64,000 nucleotides of DNA from Hofstenia miamia (GCA_004352715.1 SCFE01000006.1:2806349-2870348); one strand, 5' to 3'. Shown: positions 39,201 through 49,484, counted from the first letter of the stretch. The notes: generated by a model not told the origin, from the letters alone. Program-made: numbers and translations.

Positions 39201-42200
39201 TTTCTGAACTAAAACGTTACTGTTGGTCAGAGTACGTGCGTCAAAAGCAAAACAACAAATCCATGGATTTGAGTTATATTATAGAATAGAAAATTCTATT
39301 TTAAATAATTCATTAAATAAAAACATCGTTTTTACCATCCAGGATAAACTGTATAACAACTTGATAAGTCAAAATAAGGTCAACATTTCTTAAAAATTAT
39401 TTCTAGGTAAAAATTTACACTTTTCGCTTAAAAAGTCCATTTTTGCGGTAAAATTTGTAACTTTTCTTCGCAGTGATTCTCATATATGTTTTTACGCAGC
39501 GGTAACATGTGGCAATCGTAAATTGTTTTCATACCGTTCGCTATCACTACAATAATTGACCACTGTTTCTTTGTTAAGCCCTCTCTACTTTAATTTTTAT
39601 GCTGCTTGCGTGTGTTTTATTTGTTTTCAAACCGTTCGCTATCACTACACTAATTGCTCACTGATCATTTGTTAAGCCCTCTCTACTTTAATTTCTACGC
39701 TACTCTCGTGTGTTTTATTTGATTTCTGCGTCACTTGAACCATTATTGCAGTCGACCGTGTTTTCAGGCCAGCAGTATGCAAAAGAAAACTTTGGAGAGA
39801 CACAAGGCTTTCATGTACGCAAGCAAATATCCATCTGAATTCACTGTTAGTCTGATCGGTTTGCTGTACTGTCAACTTTTTGAGAAAAATGTTACGTGCA
39901 ACAAATCGTTCATGGTTGAAAGTCAGAGGGCATCAGCTAAGTATCAAGGAAAACTTCCATTAGCAAGTAGCCAGACCAGACAAACTTTATTCAGTTTTCT
40001 CGTAAAGCGAATTGGATGAGCTGTTTGTGCAATCGTTATTGAAAATGGACATGCCGCTTAACAAAGCCAAGCATCCTTCCATGATCAAGCGTTTTGAAGC
40101 ATGTGGAAAGAATATTCTATCGGTTTCTCAGTGTGGCATTCTAACAAAATCAGTTGCCGAGAAGAAAATGGAGACAATTCAAGCCAAACTGGAAGGTAAG
40201 AAAATTTTTATCGTTGTCAATGAGACTTTTACCAAACATGTCGAATTGCTAATCGTTTTGGCAGGTGATCTAGCTGTTCCAAGGACAACTTACCTCATAC
40301 TATGCAGGAGTGTGGTGGACGTAGTCAACAGCGATACAATGGTGCGCGTTCTTGACGATGCAGTTTGGCTTCTAAAAACTGATTGTGAAAATGTCATGCT
40401 GCTACTCTCAGATTCAACAAGATACGTGAGCCAGCAGGCACACACTAAAAGTCATGTATCCCTTTCTTCGACATGTTACATGCACAGCCCATCTCGTTCG
40501 CAACTGTGCAGCAATAGTTTGCGCAGCCTTTCCAAAGGTTAATGACCTTATTGCACGGGTAAAAGCCTCACCGACAAAGAACAAAACTCGTGCAGCAAAA
40601 TTTTCAGAAATCGGAAAGCGCCCACAGCCATTTGTTACTCGTTGGGGGACATGGCTTGAGACGGCTTCATAGTACGCAGAAAACTTTCAAATAGTTAAAA
40701 ACATTGTGAATGTATTTGAAGAAGATGGTACCATCGTTTCTCTTGCGAAAACTGCTGTGAATAACCCGGGTGCTATGGCAGAGTTGATCGGCATTCAGAA
40801 GTACTTTGGTTTAATTACTCTGGTGAAGTCAGAATCTGCATCCATTCCGAATTCCTGGAACAAACTGCATACATTTCTAAACTCACTATCTGCTGACACT
40901 GATGCAGCCAATCTTGACCATATCCAACAAAACGTCTGGAAGAGGCTTCAGACATGAAAGAGATTTTTGAAGGATCCGGCATATTGAATCCAATTGACTA
41001 ATATCTGCTGCAGGAAGCGCAGCGTTCTAGTGCATCTGTAGAACGGGCATTTTCAATGATAAAGAATTTGCTGGCCGACAATCGCAACTTCAATTCGCAA
41101 AACGTTCATCTCTATATCGGAGCTTATTACAATAGTTTAATTTAGATAAGATCTTTTGTACCAATTTTTAATTGACTTTTCTACCTTTCTTTATAACGTT
41201 TTTTTAACGGCACTTCAATTTTAAGGTCAAAATTTTTGGTCAAAATGTGTCATTTTTAGTTCAAAATAATGAGATTTTAAGTTCAAAGTTTGTTCGCGCT
41301 AGTAATGAGCAAAAAAGCAAGGGGTGCCCTTGTTGTTATTGCACCGTTGCTAAGCAAAATTTGCTGAATTTGATTTTCTCATTTTTTAATAACATGATCA
41401 CATTATTATGACATTAGGGCAAGAGAAGTGCTAAAAAATTAATTGCACTACTTTTTGGTGAAATATCATATTGCAGAATTGATTCAACTATCGGTAGATA
41501 GTTGGTTTCATTTTGCTTTATTAATATACTAACATTTAAATGTGTAAATAATTACTTTAGAGTTGAAACTCGAAAATAATGTAAAATAGCGTGTGCTTAA
41601 CGTAAAAATTATCGTGTTATTGTGTATAACAAACATAATTAAATATACATTGCCTCAAATAGGAAAATGCTTTATAATGTAGGGGTAATTACATTAATAT
41701 TTGTACTAATATAATTGGATTAATTATACTTAGATTTCAGCCATTAGAATAGAGAAATGTTTGTCTGACAGTTTAAACGTTTCGAAAGCCTATACATGTT
41801 TTGCTCTCCTAGTTTATACTGGGTTTGTCAGTATTTTAGTCCTCAACCAAGCATCTAAAGAAATTTAGTGCAATTTTAAACCTGCTACAAGTGAAAACGA
41901 CCAACAATGCGTATTAACCTGTTAGTGGGTATTGAAATCATATAATGTTCATGTTCGAACGTCTTACATTCTGCCAGCGACCGACATCATGATGTGGATG
42001 CGTAACTTTACTATAGCAGCGCTAGCACTATATGATGTCTTAATGTTTATTGTCTGATCAACGCTGTAATTGACACCATTCGATGTTTATAAAGTCCAGT
42101 GTTATAAATCCGTGCAACTAGTTTCGAATAATAGTGATCACCTGAAAAAAAAATTATGCTAAAGTGATGACACTGTACATGAACATTAACAGGTCAAGTT

Positions 42201-45200
42201 TGCTGAACATTTTGCCATGCAAGCATAAAACAAGATAAAATAGTCATTACATTATTATTAATGAGAAATACACACGTAGTTTCGGTGTTCCACTATATCA
42301 CTTCTGCGAGAAGGTCATAATTTAATTGATGCAAATATTTAGTACGTACTAAACTTAAATACAAATTACATTACATGTACTTATGTAACAATTTTTCTGT
42401 ATGATTTGACTAAGGTAACAATCCCTGATGTGATTTTTGCAAGGGTGCCCGAGGGCTGTGCGAGTCAGGGACAAAATGCATGGCTATTTTTAATTGAACG
42501 CGCGATGAACATTGTTTTTTAATTTTTCAGTATAACCACACAAAACAAAAAAAATAAATCACATTCAAATTGCGTTTCTCAAAGTAGTCAGCCCCACGCC
42601 ACTGGCATTCATATGAACTCCCTCTGAGATTACCAAATATTTTGTGAATTTTTTTGAATATTTAGCTATAAGTACTCCTTTTATAAACATTTACGTATTT
42701 ATGACCATAGTAACCAGTTGTGGATAACAGGTGACGGAGTAGAGGGGCTTTGAAGATCAAAAAGAAGTGACTTACGGACATCGCTGAGGGATGGAAATTG
42801 CGACATTTGATTATGTTAGAAAGCATCATTTTGGCAAATATCGATAATGTATATGAAACCAAATAACACGCAGCCATATTTAAGAATGTCAATTTTTCAG
42901 TTTGACTTATTCTAAAAATACCCTGAAAAATCTGCCACCTGACAGAGAAGTCTACCCTGAAGTCAGCTCAGGATTGGAATAGTGATGAACTTATTGCCTC
43001 TTCCGTAACTCTGAAATTATTGACATTTATGCACAATTTTTAGTTCAGTACATTCGAAGACAGAATCCGACTTTCAACTTGTCAAATAGTCATGTAGTGA
43101 TAAGGAATGCGCAAGAAAGTATTGAAGATGAAGCTGAAAAGAGGTTTGATTCAGTACTATTTAGCGAAAAAAGACAAATTACCTGAATCTTAAGTTGACT
43201 GTGAAGTGTTTCGAATTCTTCGTCTTTGATTTGACTCGATGTGAAAACAGTACGTGAAATCGACTGACTCCAACGGTTCGATTTCTTTCTCAACGTATGG
43301 AACGAAATTTTTGAAAGTTTGTTTGTAAAGCTTGAATCCTGAGTGCGATACTTTTCCATCAGTTCTTTAGTTCGCTTCAATTCATTGAATGAAGTAATTA
43401 TCTAAAGGGTAAAAACATAAAATTGTCTAGTTGCTAAGAGTTAATTCTAATATTGACAAAGCTAAATATAGGAAAATTAAACCTCAAGCAATGAATAAAT
43501 GAAAACTGACGAGAACGAAAAGCGAAAAACTACACATTAAAATTAGCTTTGAAATTATTGAAATCAAGTGGTGCTTTACAGGCATCTGAAGGGATATGTT
43601 AACACAAAAAACTTTTCTAAAAGGAGAACAAGAAACGAGGTTAGAAGAGAAACAAATCAACTTTAACGACAACAATCTCATTGGAGAAAAGTAATTGAAT
43701 TTACAAACGCAATAAAATTCTTCATTTTAGTTAAAAAAAAGTAAATCTGAAGACAATATTTTTTAGTCAAATACTATGTTAAATATTACAGACTCAAAAA
43801 TATAATTTGTTATGTATCTAAAAACTAGACAAATCATCTCTCAAAGTCGAGAAGTTTATGCTCTCTTTTTGTAATCAATTTAAAAGGACCATCGAACATT
43901 GGTAAGAGAATGTTGAGAGGACTTATCATCTTCAACTCCATTTCGATAGAAAAATCTTGCGTTAGAGATGACAACACTTTCACAGCATTTATTATAAAAA
44001 AATGGTTTTTTACAACTTAAAATGTATTACTTGAACAAAACATGTATAAAAGCAAAGTACCTCCATTAATCGAATATGAGCAAGAACTAAGTCTTGGTGA
44101 TCTGGATGATCACTAGGCGTGGTGGAACTCAACTCCTTTACTAGTAAAGGATATTTCATTACGCGCTGGCCGGGTTTTGATAGAAGAGAAATTACTGAAA
44201 ATTCATTGCTTCCAAGTTGTTTCATTTCTTCTATTTTGGATGTGAAGTATTTTTTAACATCAGGATCTTCGTTATATCTAAATTGAAAATCAAATGGCCA
44301 ATTTATCTAACTTCACCATTGGCTAATACAGAGTTCTTTAAATACCTTAAGAGGCCTAAATTAATAGTATAAATTTATGCGTTTCTATACATATTTCTAC
44401 AAAATTTAAAATACTAAATTACATATTGAAAGGGATGTAAATTATCAGCACATATGAAAACGTGCTAAATGCTCATGAGAGCACTAAAATTGTTCCAATT
44501 TATTTCAATATTGACTTTCTAGTAGTTAAAGAGAAGAAAAGTAAAACAAAATTTATTATTATTTTTTCATTCGAAGAGAGGCAATGCATGAATGAATGTC
44601 AATACGTTCCCACCACCGTTCAAAAATTGGATTGTTATTGATGTTATGATTGCCTTTAAATTTAATTAAAATTTAATTTTGTGAGAGCATGAAGTGGACA
44701 GTGATTAACAAATGAACTAATTGTAGTAAAGCAACTCAGAGGAAATGTAACATGTGAGATATCAAAATATTTTAGAACGAAAGGTCTGAACAGGATCAGT
44801 GCAGAATCTTAATACTATACGACGTAATCAACAATATTGTAAATTGCTACAAACAATGTTAATTTGCATAACAACATTCAAACATAATAAAACACGGAAT
44901 TATCACAAAAATACATATAGCATCCATTTGTAAATGTGCAAAAAAATTAGAAAACTAAAATCCTAGAGAGCAGTGTAACTGTCAAATATAATTGTATTAC
45001 TACAATAACAAACAATAAATATGATTGGGTAAAAGTGAAATAAGTAGTAACATGTACACCACAATTTGAAGAAATTAAACTTAATGTGCAGTCACTAAAG
45101 ATTAAGAAGTACAATTATGTGCAGAACTTAAAATACAAAGTCTGTACGATTAGAGGCCATGTGCAGCCAGATTTAATATATAAAATTTAAGTAAATGTTT

Positions 45201-48200
45201 ATATAAAATGTGAATGAATTTAAAACTTGATTCAAGCATATAAAGAAATAATTCAAAAGCCCATTACAGAACTAAATTGTAAGGCAACGGTTGACTAGTG
45301 ATTGCTCCAAAAGTGATCTATCACATTTAAAAGAATTGCACGTCTAACCACCCGAGATAATTAGCGATGTGACGATCACAAGGAAATCGAACGCGCACGA
45401 TTTCTTCGTGAATGCCACATTGCTAATTATCTCGGGTGGTTAGACGTGCGATTTAATCAAAATGTGACAGATCACTTTTGAAGCAATCACTAGTCTAACC
45501 GTGGCCTAAGAACGTCACCGCACCACACTGAAAAACTCACTGTCATAATAAATGTCAGGCAACAAATACATAATAATGTAAATACAGATAATCCCTTTTT
45601 TCACCAAATCGCACCGCCCACACCTCTCATTCTAACCAGATGCGTACACACTGCGGAGAGGGGGGGGGTCAGGGGGTGTGCGTACCCCCTGAAGCAAGGA
45701 TGGCAGAAAAATAATAATACTAATGAGTGAAAATGTCATATTTCCATTCCAAGTTTGTGAAAATTAAATTACATAAAACATTACGCCTTTCAAACGTATG
45801 TCAAATGATATACACAAACTCACCAACCAAATATTATGCAGGACTTGGTTCTCCGACAACTAATGAAGGACACTTCTTAGAATTACTAAAGCACCTTGCG
45901 AAATAAGTTTTTTCGTCTACCAAAACAAAGTCATTTTGGTCCAATGGAAATGTTGTTTACCTTCCTAAGCAGCAGTTAGACAATGTTGTCCTGACAATAA
46001 AAAAACTATCCGATGTTAGATGGGCTTCAAGAAAGCGTGCCACTGTAGTGGTTATTTCGGGCTTACCAGCAATTTGCAAAACACTTGAGTGAATAGCAAT
46101 AGGTGAACTACCAAATTGCAAACCTATGGTTCTTGCGCAGACGCAAGGATTGCTTAAATCAATCAGCAAATTTGAATGTGTATTTTTGCTTAATTTGGTA
46201 TTGAGAAAGACGCATTCATTACGCCAATAGATACAAAGGAAGTCAATTGATTTGCTTTCTGCAGCTAAACTAATAAATGGTTGCTTAATGAAACTCGAGG
46301 AATTGCGAAGCCAGGAAGCATTTGACGAAATAGAGACATTGTGCATTACATTGGCTAATTTATGTGATATTGATACCGAATCTAAGTACAAAACGACACG
46401 GCTAAGAAAGAAAAAACGATTATCATTGGATGAGTCCCGTGATGATACCAGAGGAGATATTCATACGAGGTTTTTGGTTGAAAATTTCTGTTGCTATTGA
46501 CGTGCTAGTTGCACAAACGAAAGATAGATTTTCAGATTTCAACCATCTAGTGTCACTGTTTCCGCACTTAATCCGAAACCTTATGGTAGCAAGTAATCAA
46601 GCGACCACTTCAAAGAATGACATGGGACCTGGTGACGATTTATCGTTCATGAGGGCTAATGACCTCGATGTTGCTCTTTCAAATTTACCAGCAATGTACT
46701 CTATATGTATTGATGTTGGAAATGTCATAAAAACAGAAATAAGGAAGCGAACATGGAAGCTATAGCGCCTCAATTTCAACCGTATTTACTTCAATTTATC
46801 TTTTATAAGCATTTTACTTTTTATTAAATCAATTTTTGTACTCTTCTACTACTGCTATTGTTTGCAGTTTTTTAAACGCTTTTACGCATTTGTGTTTTTA
46901 AATAGATGTTATAGTGTTATATACAATTAATTATTGTTCCAAACAACCTCTAAAATTTGATCCTTGAAATAGTCAAAGTGTAAATCTTAATTATAATACG
47001 TACAAGGAAAAGCAAATTTGTTGAGTGATACATTATACAGAAGCTTATCTCACAGCAGCAATTTTATGGAAAATTGTATAATCTAGTTTCGTCAAAAGCT
47101 TGTGGTGATAGTATGATGACTTTTTCATAATTTAGCAAAGTATTTATCGATGTAGACTAACAATAGGTTCTTTTAGCACAAAGATCAGAATATGTTATTC
47201 AAATATATTAATTCTACAAATCATTATGCAGAAAATTAAAATCAATATTTCTTATGAATTTTTTAATATCTAACGATTACTAGTTTGAAATCTGAAAATA
47301 AAATTATATATAAATATTGGAAATACAGCGAAATTGTGTTCATTTTACAAAAAAGTCATTTCCATATTGGCAGTAAGAAAAATATGAATACTGAATGAAA
47401 CTCTTATTCATTTGTCTAAAGCAAAAGATGCTATGATTCAATGTATAATAATGTTAATAAGTCAATAAATATTTTAATTTTAAAGTTCACGAGGAATAGT
47501 TATTTGTAATATTAAACTATTATATAAAAATTACTTGGCTATGCTTTCTGTAATATCACCACAATCTTTGCAGAAGGGCGAGTAGCTTTCAAGCAGTTCG
47601 TCAGCAAACTTAAGAAAACAACTACCAAATAACTGATTATGAACACTCTTCTGAGCAGTTGACTGAAGTTCTGCATTTAAGCGTTTAGAAAAGTTATAGA
47701 GAGGACGTAGATTCCCAAATAAAGATGAATGATCAAATTTAGACGCTAAATGACCAGTAGGAGGAGGGAAAAAAACCTAAACATAAACATCTGAGAAAAC
47801 AGCTAAGGACGAAAATGAACTAGTCCTCAGCAAATATGTGTACTGTGGATCATCAGGTACATGTCGCGGATGGAATATGCTGGCCAAATAAAAATATTGA
47901 ACAAAACATAATGCTGAATAAAAAGAAGTCTTGGCCTACTTAGTCAGATTTAATTATATTGTTTTTCATGTATGTATCGTAAACAGTTTAATAGACGCTT
48001 AATGACTATATACCTAGTACTTAAAGAATACAAATATAGTACTATTAAGTATACTGTCAATTCAAACATTGGTGCACAATTTGAAGTAGAAGCCGAAAAA
48101 TATTATTTGATAAAGCTTTGTGGCCACACATTTCTAATGAAGGCTCACATGAGATCTAGCGGAAACTAAAAGTAACTGAGTCATCGCAAATTATAAAATT

Positions 48201-49479
48201 GAAAATAAAACGAAATATCGACAATTACATTTGAGTTGTAAATATACTAATATACAGTGCTTCGTAAAATATGTATTCTTAATTTGTTGAAGAACTTTAT
48301 CTGGAACACTGATATGCGAACTGCCTCCGGCTGCCCTAGATAATAGATATGATTTTTAGATTTCTTTTGAAGCTATATACAATACACAGAATCAAAAAGG
48401 AAAAGGTTTTCTCATAAATAGCAAGAGTACAGCAAATAAACTACTTTGAGATGTTGAGAATATATTTAATTAAAATAATTTGCTTGAAAATACTGAAATC
48501 CAACTCACTTTCAAACAGATATCTAGATCATTGCAATATTTCCGTTCAGTATCCAGTAATTCTGTGATGATATTTATACGCTTCTTGGCATTTTTTTCAT
48601 TGTGCAAGAGTGCTTCATTATTTAATGAAGCTGAACGATCACTGGATGATGTTGAACTGCTAAATACAGTATTTCAATATACTGAAAAAAATTTATGGTC
48701 ATACTTTAAGCTGTTGTTCAAGCTATTAGAAGAAATTGACTCATTTGAATTACAATTATCAGTAGATTCGATATCATTTTTAATTGGTGCATTGCTAACC
48801 ATTTCAAACTTAGAAGACACATGTTTATCCGGGATGTCTTTAGGGATTCTAAATTCCGAATAGCTAATTGAGAAAGAAATTGAATAGAAACCTGTTAAAT
48901 ACTGCGTGAATGGGATCAGTCGGCTCCAGAGGTTTGATGACAATATTGGAGAGATGGTTTAGAGGAATCATTCCATGTTTTCCTTTTTCAACATACACAT
49001 TTGCCCAATCTCTGTTCAAATACTTTGTGATAATGCAACGTGTGCCTAAATATAAAAACAAACATTTAAACGAAGCTAGAAAATCAGACTCCTTTAGTGA
49101 GGAAATAGTGTTTGCCAAACAGTTGATGAAATATCAAGGATACTCAATACAATAAGCATTCAAACATTTCAGGAAATAATGGAATTGTGCACTTTATAAT
49201 TAATAATTAACAGATTATGTATTTACCCGCTCGAACGTTTGCATCCTCCTTTTCATTACCAGTGTAATCAAAAGAAACCCGTGCAGCATCTCGTCCAGTA
49301 AGAGAAACAAAATTTTTAGGGAAAATTCCACGTCGATTGTCTACGGAACCGCGAACCCATTCTGAATTCACTGGTTCCAAACAGCGAATAAGATCTCCTT
49401 GTACTATATCAAGATCGTCATCACAAGAGGCTGCGTATGTGTAGTCACAACGAGCTACTACGCCAGCCCATGCGTTCAT
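32935..49479 (-). CDS. Tuba/DNMBP-like Rho guanine-nucleotide exchange factor (SH3-SH3-DH-BAR)
   Basis: Nine minus-strand exons join with matching phases into about 660 codons: 49479-49227, 49045-48892, 48863-48705, 48659-48509, 47776-47535, 44277-44061, 43401-43183, 38483-38183 and 33227-32950 (or the stop at 32935). Domains in order: SH3 (residues about 7-59), SH3 (about 66-118), a Ser/Asn-rich linker, DH (about 215-412, with ELLDTERKY and KPGQRVMKYPLLVKEL), a basic linker, then BAR (about 455-655). In the family, DH activates Cdc42-type GTPases, BAR binds curved membrane and the SH3s bind actin regulators or dynamin. The start Met follows an in-frame TGA. The usual C-terminal SH3 domains were not found. 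No symbol is given because orthology within the Tuba family is not settled. Confidence 0.88.
33890..33955. other. Short GC-rich island in the RhoGEF BAR intron
   Basis: A locally GC-rich patch (ACCCCATTTCGACCGGGG and nearby) in otherwise AT-rich intron. Its function is unknown. It lies 250-400 bp upstream of the CRE/TATA cluster on the plus strand. Confidence 0.4.
34175..34310 (+). promoter_or_regulatory. Promoter-like cluster: CRE sites and a TATA box
   Basis: A near-CRE TTACGTCA (34175-34182), a perfect CRE palindrome TGACGTCA (34193-34200), an AACGTC half-site just after, and TATAAAAGG (34302-34310) followed by GC-rich sequence. The arrangement is that of a plus-strand core promoter inside an intron of the minus-strand RhoGEF. 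It could serve an antisense transcript, an unannotated gene or a buried mobile element. Confidence 0.35.
34591..34686 (+). CDS. Possible plus-strand acidic exon in the RhoGEF intron
   Basis: After AACAGTAG an open stretch with balanced codon use reads YISDDDDLFVKQIEQGVPRI then PGELRYESNK, ending AAG|GTTAGC, a plausible donor. It lies 280 bp downstream of the TATA-like site. It has no Met of its own in frame and no family match. Could be a real exon, a transposon fragment or chance. Confidence 0.22.
36700..37420 (+). repeat. Dispersed repeat interrupted by a TTAA element
   Basis: Both flanks of the insertion at 36862-37329 are homologous to 12240-12500. The left arm shares TTGGAAATTTTTA.TGG and TTTCACTGTG. 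The right arm shares ATTCACGC and CCACTTCC.TTTAG. Confidence 0.6.
36858..37333. mobile_element. piggyBac-like MITE with TTAA target duplication
   Basis: The element (36862-37329, 468 bp) begins CCCGATCTTAC and ends GTAAGATAGGG, an inverted repeat with one mismatch, flanked by TTAA on both sides. A second inner inverted block is GGGGCCGATTTG on the left and CAAATCGCCCCC on the right. The TTAA site and CCC.. terminus are diagnostic of the piggyBac superfamily. It encodes no protein. It sits inside a dispersed repeat whose other copy at 12.4 kb lacks it. Confidence 0.8.
38183..38483 (-). CDS. RhoGEF exon 8: first half of BAR
   Basis: Encodes VKQLITRCLSTITLMSEYLE at the start and ends PMFDGPFKLIAKREHKLLDF then ER. 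The latter is the BAR block L.LF.GP.KLI.KR..KLLDYE. Acceptor TTGTACTTAG|C, donor GAGAGAT|GTATAT, phase 1. Positions 38182-38341 are duplicated at 43835-43994. Confidence 0.9.
39523..39720 (+). repeat. 98-bp tandem duplication upstream of the hAT coding region
   Basis: Two head-to-tail units starting TTGTTTTCA and sharing ACCGTTCGCTATCACTACA and TTAAGCCCTCTCTACTTTAA, with about 10% difference. Being immediately 5' of the hAT coding region, it is probably part of the element's 5' end. Confidence 0.8.
39735..41144 (+). pseudogene. hAT transposase pseudogene (CGGBP1-type zinc finger family)
   Basis: The plus strand encodes, across three frameshifts (about 40015, 40450, 40950) and two stops (40670, about 41000), a near full-length hAT transposase. 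At the N-terminus is a BED/CGGBP1-like region (PSEFTVS, then a CNKSF-type segment). After it come LFVQSLLKMDMPLNKAKHP, FIVVNETF, MLLLSDSTRYV, HVTCTAHLVRNCA and QPFVTRWGTWL. The last part is the hAT dimerisation block RSSASVERAFSMIKNLLAD near 41028-41084. The first catalytic acid, normally Asp in VDE(S/T), is Asn here (codon AAT at 40219-40221). The second (LSD) is intact. It lies in RhoGEF intron 7 on the opposite strand. Non-functional. Confidence 0.88.
41150..43080. other. RhoGEF intron sequence, no further gene
   Basis: No additional exon is needed here, because exons 7 and 8 join in frame. The word AGGGTGCCC occurs near 41324 and 42444 and at 38911, and may be remnant hAT termini. A minus-strand frame at 42892-42662 has a nice GTAAGT donor but no recognisable domain. 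Confidence 0.45.
43183..43401 (-). CDS. RhoGEF exon 7: DH end and DH-BAR linker
   Basis: Starts IITSFNELKRTKELMEKYR, the last DH helix (INE.KR..E). A basic linker follows with HTLRKKSNRWSQSI and KDEEFETLHSQLKIQ, resembling the DH-BAR junction of Tuba proteins. Acceptor ACCCTTTAG|A, donor ATTCAG|GTAATT, phase 0. Confidence 0.87.
43835..43994 (-). repeat. Duplicate of part of the BAR exon inside a RhoGEF intron
   Basis: 160 bp matching 38182-38341 with two substitutions (158/160), both changing the protein (Ala to Thr, Ser to Leu). The copy starts one base beyond the original donor junction and stops inside the exon. It has no GT after the exon end (GAT TTG instead) and no acceptor at the other end. 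It lies in the intron between exons 6 and 7 and is in the same orientation as the gene. Confidence 0.93.
44061..44277 (-). CDS. RhoGEF exon 6: DH core helix
   Basis: Encodes EDPDVKKYFTSKIEEM, then SLLSKPGQRVMKYPLLVKEL. The latter is the signature third conserved region of DH domains (L.KP.QR...YPLLL..L) and forms the GTPase-contacting helix. Acceptor TTTCAATTTAG|A, donor ATGGAG|GTACTT. Confidence 0.92.
45280..45509. mobile_element. Harbinger-like foldback MITE with TAA target duplication
   Basis: The element (45283-45506, 224 bp) is almost wholly an inverted repeat: arms of about 90 bp beginning GGC.ACGGTT, with ACTAGTGATTGCT and GCACGTCTAACCACCCGAGA in both arms, around a central spacer. 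It is flanked by TAA on each side (45280-45282, 45507-45509), the 3-bp TWA duplication typical of PIF/Harbinger. No coding capacity. It lies in RhoGEF intron 5. Confidence 0.75.
45652..45692. other. G-run and perfect GC-rich hairpin
   Basis: A run of nine G is followed by TCAGGGGGT, a six-base loop and ACCCCCTGA, a perfect 9-bp hairpin. It lies about 250 bp upstream of the ZMYM1-like hAT remnant and may be an element end. Confidence 0.6.
45950..46765 (+). pseudogene. ZMYM1/TTF-type hAT transposase remnant
   Basis: The plus strand encodes, in pieces, LSDVRWASRKRA (family block LSDTRW..R), TQGLLKSISKFECVFLL, SIDLLSAAKLINGCLMKLEE, and RLRKKKRLSLDESRDDTRGD, then DRFSDFNHLVSLFPHLI. These are successive landmarks of the DUF4371/hAT part of zinc-finger MYM-type proteins. 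The longest uninterrupted frames are 46252-46500 and 46430-46765, in different registers, with a frameshift near 46480. The zinc finger, the N-terminal catalytic part and the C-terminal dimerisation block are not visible. Lies in RhoGEF intron 5, antisense to the gene. Confidence 0.75.
47535..47776 (-). CDS. RhoGEF exon 5: middle of DH
   Basis: Encodes SSLFGNLRPLYNFSKRLNAE and GSCFLKFADELLESYSPFCK. These are the DH blocks LF.NI..IY.FH..FL..L and IG.CFL.....F..Y..YC. Acceptor TATGTTTAG|G, donor GCCAA|GTAATT, phase 2, which matches exon 6. Confidence 0.87.
48509..48659 (-). CDS. RhoGEF exon 4: first DH helix
   Basis: After a Ser-rich start it encodes KKRINIITELLDTERKYCND, the conserved first helix of DH domains (VI.EL..TE..YV..L). 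Acceptor TATTTAG|C leaves a 45-nt intron to exon 3 that contains an in-frame TGA, so it has to be spliced. The donor is consensus, TTGAAA|GTGAGT, phase 0. Confidence 0.85.
48705..48863 (-). CDS. RhoGEF exon 3: SH3-DH linker
   Basis: Low-complexity linker rich in Ser and Asn (SNAPIKNDIESTDN and SNESISSNSLNNS). It has no domain and is placed by frame and splice signals: acceptor CTCAATTAG|C, donor TTAAA|GTATGA. Confidence 0.68.
48892..49045 (-). CDS. RhoGEF exon 2: rest of second SH3
   Basis: Acceptor TATATTTAG|GCACA. Encodes DWANVYVEKGKHGMIPLNHL, the W, G and IP..H landmarks of an SH3 C-terminal half. The best reading-frame solution uses donor AACAG|GTTTCT at 48891, giving a 28-nt intron. The alternative donor GCA|GTATTT at 48902 fits only with an acceptor inside the next exon (94-nt intron). 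Confidence 0.78.
49227..49479 (-). CDS. RhoGEF exon 1: first SH3 and start of second
   Basis: Starts MNAWAGVVARCDYTYAA, with a TGA codon immediately upstream in frame, which supports this Met. SH3 hallmarks are ARCDYTY, DDDLDIVQGD, EWVRGSVDNRRG and FPKNFV. The second SH3 begins ARVSFDYTG. The donor is GCGG|GTAAAT, phase 1. A TTTTAG acceptor about 17 bases before the ATG may mark a 5' UTR intron. Confidence 0.88.
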
Positions 49480-49484
49480 TCACA

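Noticed and set aside
39672-39875. 67-codon minus-strand frame
   Set aside because: Antisense to the hAT transposase N-terminus.
38899-41340. AGGGTGCCC words at 38911 and 41324 as hAT terminal repeats
   Set aside because: They are in direct rather than inverted orientation, and no 8-bp duplication is present.
42662-42892. Minus-strand frame with a GTAAGT donor as an extra RhoGEF exon
   Set aside because: Exons 7 and 8 already join in phase and BAR is continuous; the peptide fits no known part of the domain.
45957-46391. 144-codon minus-strand frame
   Set aside because: Antisense to the ZMYM1-like hAT remnant, whose plus-strand blocks are recognisable.
48682-48704. A 23-nt intron version (GTATGA to TTTTTTTCAG)
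   Set aside because: It leaves an in-frame TAG eight codons later; the 45-nt version keeps the DH frame open.
48480-48863. 127-codon plus-strand frame
   Set aside because: Antisense to RhoGEF exons 3-4; the minus-strand reading gives a DH domain helix with proper splice signals.
48910-49155. 81-codon plus-strand frame
   Set aside because: Antisense to the second SH3 exon.
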